A stretch of 64,000 bases of DNA from Artemia franciscana (Eukaryota > Arthropoda > Branchiopoda > Anostraca > Artemiidae): contig NC_088868.1 in assembly GCF_032884065.1 (NCBI RefSeq), forward strand, positions 8,008,963 through 8,072,962, written 5' to 3'. The notes under the pieces were generated by a model. The model was not told the DNA's origin. It made no database searches and was given only the letters and a program-made list of their open reading frames with translations. How positions within the stretch are numbered: the first letter of the stretch is position 1; each line of letters opens with the position of its first letter. The translations under genes and the position numbers were made by a program. Positions 57,006 through 64,000 of this stretch are shown here, piece by piece.

Positions 57006-59603
57006 ATGGAAAGGCAGTGTGGTCTTCGTCGCTATTTTCGTCTAGCTTATGGGGAGCAGTTGACCTATGATATCTTTTATTTTATTAGTCTAGGTAAAAA
57101 ACATGCTAATATTATCAATCAACAAAAATTTTTAGAATCCTGTAGAAAGGAAAACCTTATTCCCAAGTCTTTAAGATATAAATTACATTTAAATACCCGA
57201 AAAGAAGCGCAATTTGCCCATACACTACAGTTAAAAACCCTAGTCCATATTATTAAGGCCAAAAAACAGAAACGACATATTATTTCTTCAGAGAGAAAAT
57301 CGTTGGAAACTTTTTTGCTGGAAAACCTGTCCACTGTTGATTTTGCTCAAGTTGTTAGATTAGAAAGGAATTTGTTTAGCCACGATTTTCGCTTGTCCAA
57401 GGAACGCCTCTATAAAAAATTAGAGGGCTTACGAAATGAATCTTCGATGAGAAACCGTATTTATTCTCCAAGATTCACTCCTGGGCCTGCTATCGTTAAC
57501 CTCTCTTCTAAAACATTGGAACCCCAGGAAATCGAAACACTAGAAAAAGGTCCAAAATTTTCTTTTCTACCGAAACAGGTTCCTGTGGCAGATATAGTTT
57601 CCTCTCTAGAGTCCGCTTTGCATAAACACTATCCTTCTGTCTCTAACCCGGATGAAGTTAGATCTGGTCTAATAAATATCCTCTATAATAGCCAAAAAAA
57701 GTTTAAGCCTCCTACTAATTCCACACCGGAAAATTTGCATGACATAAAAATACTATCTAATCTCCGAAAAGATCCTTCTATTATAATAACTAAAGCAGAC
57801 AAAAGCAATTCACTTGTTGTCATGAATACAACAGACTATGACAACAAAAATTTTTCGCATTTAAATGACACAATTACATATCAAACAATAACTCATGATC
57901 CTACTGATCAGTTCACTAATAATATTATAAATGAATTAAAGCAGCTAAAACAAAATGGTAAAATCACCCCACAACTATACAATAAATTTTTTCCCCGTGG
58001 TAGTTTCTGTCCTAAACTCTACGGTTTACCAGAAATACATAAACAGGGTATTCCCTTAAGACCTATTGTAGCTTGTACTAAAGCTCCCGCTGCCAATATT
58101 GGAAAATGGCTTTGTGCAGCTTTCAAACCTTTATTGTATTCTCAAAATTCCTATATTCATAACTCGGCAGATTTGATTAAAAAACTTAGCAGCACAAGTA
58201 TTTCAGAAAACACAATAGTTAGTAGTTTCGACATTGTTTCCATGTATACAAATATAGATGTAACTATTTCAGAGGAATTATTAAAAAACAAAATAGAAGA
58301 AAATTACCACTTGATCGAGACTTCAGCGACAGGAATTGATTGTGAAGTTTTAATGACTCTTGTTAAAATTTGTAATAAGTTTTCTATGTATTTTCAATTT
58401 CGCGATTCTTTTTATCAGCAAAAAAAAGGATTACCCATGGGGGCACCTTTATCCGGGCTACTAGCAAATATTTACATCGAAAATCTTGAGAATTGGGCAT
58501 TGAATTCTTATTTTCTAAAACATGTCTATTGGGGTCGTTATATGGATGACGTAATTTCACTTTGGAATTATGGGGAAGCTGAACTTCGGGGCTTCTTAGA
58601 TCATCTTAACACTTATGACCGAAATTTGCAGTTCACCCTTGAAGTTGAAATTGAAAATAAACTACCGTTTTTAGATGTATTAATTATTCGTAATGCTGAT
58701 AAACTGGATTTTACTATATATCGAAAGCCAACACAAAACAATAGATATCTTCACTTTAATTCAAATCACCCCCCACAAGTTAAAAGAGCAGTTGTAATTT
58801 CCCTCATTGATCGTGCCCTAAATATTTGCTCCCATTCATATATAAATGCAGAAATAAATTTTATCAGAGATATTCTTTTTGGTAATGGATACCCCATTCC
58901 TTTTGTAAATAAAATAATTAGCCGTAGAATAAAAAGACATTCTTGTAAAATCGAAGAAGATACTTCACAATGTGAGGCTATTGATAAGCCCTCAAATATT
59001 GTCTATCTTCCGTATATCCCAAAGATTACAACAAAATTAAAAAATATTTGCACAAAAAATAATCTGTACGTAGTTTTTACTAATAATTTTAAAATCATCA
59101 ATTTCTTAAATTCGGGTAAAGATAAGACCCCAGTTACTCGCCAAAGAGGGGTCTATCAAATACCCTGTGATTGCGGAAAATACTATGTCGGCAGGACCCA
59201 TCAGAATCTAGACAAAAGGTTACAACAGCATAAAAATGACATAGACAAGGCCTTAATTTCAAATGGTTCCAACAATTCCTTTGATTCTGCTCTAGGTTGG
59301 CATATATTTAATAATCCGTCCCACATGATACTTTTTGAAAACTCTTCACTCATTAGTAATGATTTGGGAATAAAACAGGTGGTTCGAGAATCAATTGAAA
59401 TTAATCTCAAAATAAATAAAAATATTTCTTTGAACAGGGACTTGGGGGAATACTCACTAAATTCTTTATACTCAAATTTAATTAAAAATGATCTAACAAA
59501 ATATTTTACTAAACCAATTTATAATAGTACTGAACCAACTACGAAAAGGCCTTTGAGACAGGCTGCTAAACAAGCAAGATTAGCTTTAAGAAATTGCATC
59601 TAA
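57006..59603 (+). CDS. Penelope-like element polyprotein: reverse transcriptase plus GIY-YIG endonuclease
   Basis: Intact 865-codon ORF. ATG at 57006 follows the terminal repeat directly; the in-frame TTG at 56991 is an unlikely start. The N-terminal ~250 residues are basic and unassigned. RT: TKADKSNSLVVMN, FCPKLYGLPEIHK, SSFDIVSMYTN (motif A, Asp409), KKGLPMGAPLSG (motif B, about 473-484) and GRYMDDVISLW (YMDD at 512-515). The Penelope-typical LPFLDVLI and YRKPTQNNRYLH stretches follow. GIY-YIG nuclease: GVYQIPCDCGKYYVGRT with GVY at 715-717 and YVG at 727-729, the conserved Arg and His in DKRLQQH, and a Glu in ESIEI as the likely metal ligand. All core catalytic residues are present. It copies element RNA at sites cut by its nuclease and is probably nuclear. 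It lies antisense in intron 1 of the zinc-finger gene. Confidence 0.95.
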   Translation: MERQCGLRRYFRLAYGEQLTYDIFYFISLGKKHANIINQQKFLESCRKENLIPKSLRYKLHLNTRKEAQFAHTLQLKTLVHIIKAKKQKRHIISSERKSLETFLLENLSTVDFAQVVRLERNLFSHDFRLSKERLYKKLEGLRNESSMRNRIYSPRFTPGPAIVNLSSKTLEPQEIETLEKGPKFSFLPKQVPVADIVSSLESALHKHYPSVSNPDEVRSGLINILYNSQKKFKPPTNSTPENLHDIKILSNLRKDPSIIITKADKSNSLVVMNTTDYDNKNFSHLNDTITYQTITHDPTDQFTNNIINELKQLKQNGKITPQLYNKFFPRGSFCPKLYGLPEIHKQGIPLRPIVACTKAPAANIGKWLCAAFKPLLYSQNSYIHNSADLIKKLSSTSISENTIVSSFDIVSMYTNIDVTISEELLKNKIEENYHLIETSATGIDCEVLMTLVKICNKFSMYFQFRDSFYQQKKGLPMGAPLSGLLANIYIENLENWALNSYFLKHVYWGRYMDDVISLWNYGEAELRGFLDHLNTYDRNLQFTLEVEIENKLPFLDVLIIRNADKLDFTIYRKPTQNNRYLHFNSNHPPQVKRAVVISLIDRALNICSHSYINAEINFIRDILFGNGYPIPFVNKIISRRIKRHSCKIEEDTSQCEAIDKPSNIVYLPYIPKITTKLKNICTKNNLYVVFTNNFKIINFLNSGKDKTPVTRQRGVYQIPCDCGKYYVGRTHQNLDKRLQQHKNDIDKALISNGSNNSFDSALGWHIFNNPSHMILFENSSLISNDLGIKQVVRESIEINLKINKNISLNRDLGEYSLNSLYSNLIKNDLTKYFTKPIYNSTEPTTKRPLRQAAKQARLALRNCI

Positions 59604-59904
59604 TCATTTTATTCTCTTTAGTTTGAATGAGTTTATATTTCTTCATTTCATTCTTTTCGCCAGTCCTGGTTGAACTTCGCTGAAGTAAGGATGCTAGGGC
59701 TATATTTTAAAAAAAAATTGTTTTAATAAGTGTTTTTATATTCAGTTTTATTCTCACAATTTGATGTAAGTTCTTTTATATATATATATAGTATTGTATT
59801 GTGCTGAAGACGGCCCTTGGACATAGGGCCGAAATATCTACATAAATAATTTCCATTGTCTTGAAAAAACTTTCCCTATTGTTTCTACGTTGTATTTGTT
59901 TGTT
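59604..59904 (+). mobile_element. Penelope-like element 3' UTR and downstream terminal repeat
   Basis: Same sequence as 56704-57005. It contains an AT run (about 59779-59791), then GTGCTGAAGACGGCCCTTGG, ACATAGGGCCGAAATATC and TTTCCATTGTCTTG, ending in TGTATTTGTTTGTT. The CTGAAGA...GAAA core resembles part of a hammerhead ribozyme, which Penelope terminal repeats are known to carry in several animals. Stem II (GGCCCT/AGGGCC) is clear, but I cannot show stems I and III. Confidence 0.8.
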
Positions 59905-59914
59905 GGTTAACAAT
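59905..59914. repeat. Target-site duplication, right copy (GGTTAACAAT)
   Basis: Exact repeat of 55491-55500, followed by ACGTTCCCCGGGGCTC, which continues the interrupted satellite unit. Confidence 0.8.
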
Positions 59915-60480
59915 ACGTTCCCCGGGGCTCTAGAGGGGGAGGGGGTTGTCGACCCTGGAGTTTTTGTTGTCTGATCTTTGGAATATGTAAAATGGCTATC
60001 TAAAAATTTTGACCAGATACATTTCAGGACGGAAGGCATGCAAGGGAGGCTCATTGCCCTCCAGCCATTCTTCACTCTTAAATAAGGCAATAGGATTTGT
60101 CAATATTCCATCAAATGAGCCCCTTCTGTAGTTAATATGACCACCCCTTCCATAAAAACCTTATATGCCCTAGGGCATTACTACCGATGCTTGCATTGGG
60201 TCTAACGGGATGTCACCCTGGAGTTTTTGTTATCTGATCGATAAACTAATTTAGTCTGATTTTAACCAAAATGGCTATCTCAAAATTTTGATTGGATGCA
60301 TTTGGGGAAATGAGGGCGTGGACGGGGGGGGGGGAGTCTGGTTTCCCTACGATCACTTTCCACTCTTATAAAGGGAACTAGAACTTCCGATTTCCTATTG
60401 AATGAGCGCCTCTGAAAAAAAAAATACCAACATTAAAGCCTTATGGACTTTACTATAGGCAACACTTTCGATTCAAATGC
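59915..60480 (+). repeat. Degenerate satellite array, right part
   Basis: Continues the array left of 55490, with TTTTTGTTGTCTGATCTTTG, AAAATGGCTATC, GGCAATAGGATTTGTCAATA-like, CATCAAATGAGCCCCTTCTG, CCTTCCATAAAAACCTTATA and GGGGAAATGAGGGCGTGG. About two more units are visible before the zinc-finger exon 1 neighbourhood. Confidence 0.6.
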
Positions 60481-60518
60481 CTATTAAAAAACTAAACCAA
60501 TAAAAGAGCTAAACTTAC

Positions 60519-60564
60519 CTTTTTTGACAACAGGAGGTTCAAAATAGCTTTCTGGTTCTAACAT
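60519..60564 (-). CDS. Zinc-finger gene, predicted exon 1 (start codon)
   Basis: Minus strand. ATG at 60564 (context TTCAAAG before it) opens 15 codons, MLEPESYFEPPVVKK, plus one base, then a strong GTAAGT donor. The phase matches exon 2 at 47105-47269 across a 13.2-kb intron, giving Glu at the junction. The paralogous exon at 10263-10308 has identical length and phase, which supports a conserved coding exon rather than chance. The acidic/proline-rich peptide has no known domain. An in-frame stop upstream makes this ATG the plausible start. Confidence 0.65.
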
Positions 60565-60850
60565 CTTTGAAATTAATATAAATTTTCTAAAAGTTATCAA
60601 AATGGTAGTAGTACACTTAGTGATTGGAGATATTCAAGGCTACAAAACATAGAAAGTAGAGAACTCCTCTTCTGTAAGACGGAATGTCAGCAAATCTTCC
60701 TGAAATGCAAAAACTATAAAATAGAACAAAAAATAAGCAGCAAGTAGCAATAACTTTCACTAAGAGAAAGTAAAAACTAAGTACAAGAGTAAGTTTTCTG
60801 AGTGCCTTCAGTGCAATACAAACTAATTTTGCATATTCTTATTTCAAAGA
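60565..60850 (-). promoter_or_regulatory. 5' flank of the zinc-finger gene, conserved in the duplicate
   Basis: Aligns with 10309-10630 (blocks AGAAAGTAGA, GAACTCCT-TTCTGTAA, GAATGTCAGCAAATCTTCCT, TAGCAATAA, CACTA-GAGAAAGTAAAAACTAA). As the immediate upstream side of exon 1 on the minus strand, it probably contains 5' UTR and proximal promoter. No individual control element can be named. Confidence 0.45.
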
Positions 60851-62779
60851 AATTATTAATAAAATGTTGAAATTGATGGAAGTTTCCCTACTAGAGCAAT
60901 TCCTGTAGGTATCCCTACCAAAGTAGGCAACACAATTGATAGCATTTGTAAGGAGTACAATACAGTAGATATCTCTTTTAACATTAGGCCCCAACTGATA
61001 AGGATTTTTGAGTTCTGATACTGGCATAAAACAATAGCAAAGACCAATAGAATTGCCAATAAATTCTTCACTGGAAAAAAACCTTACCTAAAGTTTAAAC
61101 CTTGCATTTATTCATACTCGCATGTTGGTCTACTAGACACCAAAGAGCAGCCACAATAATCCATTGTGGATTCCAAATAATGAAAAAAACTTCCCACCTT
61201 AGCTATGCCTCCCACTGGACATCTTGGTTTTAATCGATTGCATCTTGGATCTTTTACCCACACAAGTGAACATTCATTAAACAAAAACGTATGATTTACT
61301 ATATTTTTTTCAGTTATTTGATATAAGTTGTATATTCTTGAACGCACTTTATCTTTTAAACTTTGCTGCACCAGATGTACATGCAACTCAGTGCAGACAA
61401 GCTCCACAACAGCAAACAAGCCGAGTGTTTAATCTACAGCCAATTATGGCGACTCATAAGGTAGCTACAGGTGGTCAAAATTGTTGTCTGATTTATTGTG
61501 CTATGGGCTTTTTAGATAAAATCACCATGCAGGTTGCTAGAAACAACAAAATGTGCCAACTTGATTAAACTAATTGGATGATTTAATGCAGATGTATGCA
61601 TATACACAACAGACTCCACAAAAAGTATTTATTTTAACACCATTGTAGAACTCTAACTGAGTTCTTTTCTTCTCCAGCTTCACCAACTATCAAGTTATAG
61701 TACTTATACAACACACAGTATATTAAAAAAAATAATGATAAATTTGCTACTTGTGAATAATGTTTACTGCTGTCACCCAGATTTCACAAACCAGCATAGT
61801 TACTTTTATTTATAAGCTGCTTCAGTCTCATGTTACCTTGTTCCACTGTATGACTAAAGGCAGTCCATTATGGCGTTCACTCTGTAACTAATGGTATTCC
61901 ACCAGCAGGATACAAACATTTTATTTATTTAAGGAGTGACATGGCCACAAGGCAAATCTAAAGCTTAAGCAAGATGGAACAAGGAGAACAAATCTATGTC
62001 ATTGCCTATTTCAAAGTTAACCTTAGTGTTTACAGCCAACATATTTTAACTTCATTTGACCTACCTCTACTGCTCTCTCTGCCATGGTAAAACTTAAATG
62101 GTGCATCCATCTCCAAGCACTAGACAAGCTAAAACTACCAGAGGAAATCTGACACCATCTTCTGGATAAATGGCAAAAAAAAAGGCCAATTTTTTCAATA
62201 GCTAATAATGACAATGACCCCCCATTTCAGTCAGGTAATGTCAGCTGGGTAATATGTTGGTTGAGCCGAAGTTAACATTTACAAGTTTATTGTTTTAAGC
62301 TTCACACTATTAAAAAATAGTGCTAATTTCAGTCCATCTCTTCTGGCATTTCAGTGTTGACAAGGTCAAGCTCCTTGGGGATTATTTTAATTGCAGAATC
62401 CTCATTTTCAATAGAAAATGATCCTTGTTTTAACATTCTCCAGAATCCTACCAGTCATTTTTGGTATCAAGATTCATGTGTGTAGAAATGTATTCCCTAA
62501 TCAGTTTAGACAATTTTTAATATTGGTAGGGCTTTTATTTCGCAAATGCTTCTGAGAGGGATTTCAATTCATCTAAAGCTTATATAATCAAGAAATTGTC
62601 CCTCAACTTAATGACTGTAATAGGCTTAAGTACTATTCCAGAGTTTCTAGTCTGTTGTGTAGTGGGGTCTGTAGATCATGTTTATAAGCCTCCTAAATCA
62701 TGTTTATATGCTCTATTTTAAGTATGACAAGCCACTTATAGAGTTTTACAAAAATTTAGTTATCTAAGTGTTTCAAACT
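60851..62779. other. No confident gene; one possible transposon-derived fragment
   Basis: AT-rich DNA upstream of the zinc-finger gene. A minus-strand frame at 61419-61108 encodes FLFNECSLVWVKDPRCNRLK and PVGGIAKV. This faintly resembles the C-terminal VWV...G domain of Ty3/Gypsy-type integrases, but there are no other pol motifs near it. Nothing else is recognisable. Confidence 0.3.
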
Positions 62780-62993
62780 TAGCAGCACAACACAAGAGGA
62801 CACCAAGAAAAAAAATTCAAACTTATTGCAGTAAATAGATCAAGGGACAACTTTTGGAGTGTCTGAGCAATGGCTAACTGGAACTCACTGCCAGAAATAG
62901 TTGGGAAACAGGAAACCTTGAATAGTTTCAAAAATGGCCTCAATCAATTTTGGAGAGAGCATTTTAACACACATGAATCATAGACTAGGTTAT
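62780..62993 (+). pseudogene. LINE-F 3' terminal coding fragment
   Basis: Plus-strand translation gives NRSRDNFWSV, a stop, AMANWNSLPEIVGKQETLNS and FKNGLNQFWREHF, ending at TAG near 62993. The WNSLP...SLNSFKN...LDxFW pattern is the usual C-terminus of CR1/Jockey-type LINE ORF2 proteins. Only this tail is present. Confidence 0.6.
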
Positions 62994-63129
62994 AACCTTA
63001 CCCTTGGTTTCGATTACAAAACCCAGATAGCCATGGACTCAGAGGAACACAATCTTGATGGAACATCTGACAGCTGTCTAGAGAGTGTTGATACAGGGAC
63101 ATGTCCCTAACAGCACTGAGGATCCTGTA

Positions 63130-63310
63130 TGATAGACTATCTATCAAAAAGGGAAAATTACCTCATTTTTATACTATCCTGAAAAAGGCATGTGCCAGCT
63201 TTGTCTATTGCTCAGGCTATGTGTCTTGGCTTTATCTCCAATTAGCCATGACTTGATAGCAACTTGATTTTATGTCACTTTAAGGAATATCTAACAATTC
63301 TTTCTCAAGA
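63130..63310 (+). repeat. Segment duplicated at 12340-12540
   Basis: Matches 12340-12540 with blocks GACTATCTATCAAAAAG, CCTCATTTTTATACTATCCT, GAAAAAGGCATGTGCCAGCT, TTATCTCCAATTAGCCATGA and CTTGATAGCAACTTGATTTT. It lies 2.6 kb upstream of exon 1, compared with 2.0 kb at the left copy, where a 1.6-kb repeat has inserted. Confidence 0.6.
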
Positions 63311-63566
63311 AGATGATGATGGTGATGCAATATGGCAACACCAGCTGTTTTTTGCTCTGTGAATAATAGTGAATTGTGGCGGACATAGAACACTAACCAA
63401 AGAACAAAATTGGCAAATATACTAAACCAAAACTGTAGAACCAGAAAAAAGAACTTTTCCTGTGTAATATGGACCAGTGTTAGACTTCCAGAACCGCGGT
63501 TGTGAATAAAAGTGCTGCCACCTACGAGTACGAACTAATTACAGACTTTTCGAGAAAGAACCACAG

Positions 63567-64000
63567 ATGGCATCGCAGTCATCTAAGCGGAAGAAAGACA
63601 GTCCGATTAAAGGCCAAGACAAATGCTCAGCGTGCGCGGTAGCATTAGACCCTAACTCATCTGCCCTTGAATGTGATTCTTGTGAAAATTGGCTGTGTAT
63701 AAAGTGTTTGGAGATGCCCCTGGCTGAGTACAATCTTTTCACAAAGATGACAAGGAGAATTGGTTGCCAGTGGGTATGCCCAGTGTGCAAACTCAGGGCA
63801 CCGCAGTCGTCCAATCAAAGTAACATTGGTAACCAAGTAAAAACCCTCCTTTCCGAGTTTGAAGATCGAATCACAAAAAAGTTTGATGATTCGTTCGACT
63901 TATTTAAGGACAGTATCACAAAAGAAATAAGCGAGGCAGTAAACCCACTCAGTGATCGGATCTCCAACATTGAAAGAGACATGGCATCTAAGTGTTCTGT
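63567..64000 (+). CDS. PHD-like zinc-finger and coiled-coil ORF, cut by the window end (probable LINE ORF1)
   Basis: ATG at 63567 in good context (CCACAG before it) opens a frame with no stop for 144 codons to the edge. A basic start (SSKRKKDSP) is followed by a PHD-type finger: CSAC, CDSC, WLCIKC, and CQWVCPVC with a long loop, i.e. paired CxxC ligands with the hallmark Trp before the last pair. From about residue 90, heptad-like Leu/Phe/Ile spacing with charged residues (LLSEFEDRITKKF, FDLFKDSITKEI, LSDRISNIERDM) suggests a coiled coil. PHD plus coiled coil is typical of ORF1 proteins in some CR1-group LINEs. A host chromatin-reader gene is the alternative. The remainder lies outside the window. 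Confidence 0.7.
   Translation, partial: MASQSSKRKKDSPIKGQDKCSACAVALDPNSSALECDSCENWLCIKCLEMPLAEYNLFTKMTRRIGCQWVCPVCKLRAPQSSNQSNIGNQVKTLLSEFEDRITKKFDDSFDLFKDSITKEISEAVNPLSDRISNIERDMASKCS

Noticed and set aside
61108-61419. Gypsy integrase C-terminal fragment on the minus strand
   Set aside because: The similarity is a single VWVKDP...G stretch. No catalytic core, RT or LTRs are nearby, so it is not listed as an element.
63539-63814. 91-codon minus-strand ORF
   Set aside because: Shadow of the plus-strand PHD-like ORF, which has the coherent cysteine pattern.

Overview
This window looks like nuclear DNA of an invertebrate animal, probably an arthropod. Evidence: AT-rich sequence, introns with GT/AG borders, C2H2 zinc-finger coding exons, and dense decayed non-LTR retrotransposons, a Penelope-like element, satellites and microsatellites. 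No bacterial gene organisation is present. Some repeat families (for example the one starting TATCAAACAGTTCGTGGTAA) remind me of brine shrimp (Artemia) DNA. That is recollection, not a search result.

Host genes are few. The best supported is a C2H2 zinc-finger gene on the minus strand. I reconstruct it from three phase-compatible exons: exon 1 at 60519-60564, exon 2 at 47105-47269, and the zinc-finger terminal exon at 38845-39644. The conceptual product is 336 residues, with introns of about 13.2 and 7.5 kb filled with repeats. A second 46-base first exon of the same design lies at 10263-10308. Matching flanking DNA shows it is a duplicated 5' end, so a paralogue probably runs off the left edge. 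At the right edge a plus-strand ORF with a PHD-like zinc finger is cut by the window end (63567 onward). It is probably a retrotransposon ORF1.

Mobile elements by region. 0.9-4 kb: degenerate tandem array rich in TAC-type triplets, interrupted by a non-coding repeat copy. 4.6-6.4 kb: satellite-bearing element inside possible hAT-like ends. 6.4-9.7 kb and 26.5-29.9 kb: two copies of one CR1/L2-type LINE (here LINE-A), both frameshifted. 13.2-15.7 kb and 20.5-23.0 kb: two copies of a second LINE with RNase H remnants (LINE-C). 25.7-26.4 kb and 29.95-31.8 kb: the two halves of a third LINE (LINE-B), split by the second LINE-A copy. 37.9-38.7, 43.5-45.2 and 62.8-63.0 kb: further LINE fragments. 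17.0-18.5 kb: a pair of long-TIR MITE-like elements. Near 5, 32-34, 40-41.7 and 48.6-51.3 kb: satellite-bearing elements with paired ends and a 3' hairpin, resembling non-autonomous Helentrons. 55.5-59.9 kb: a nearly intact Penelope-like element in its typical partly inverted, tandem form, flanked by a 10-base direct repeat.

The most interesting parts are the repeat-inflated zinc-finger gene with its duplicated promoter/first exon, the apparently young Penelope composite inside its first intron, and two repeat families whose internal modules have expanded into satellites.
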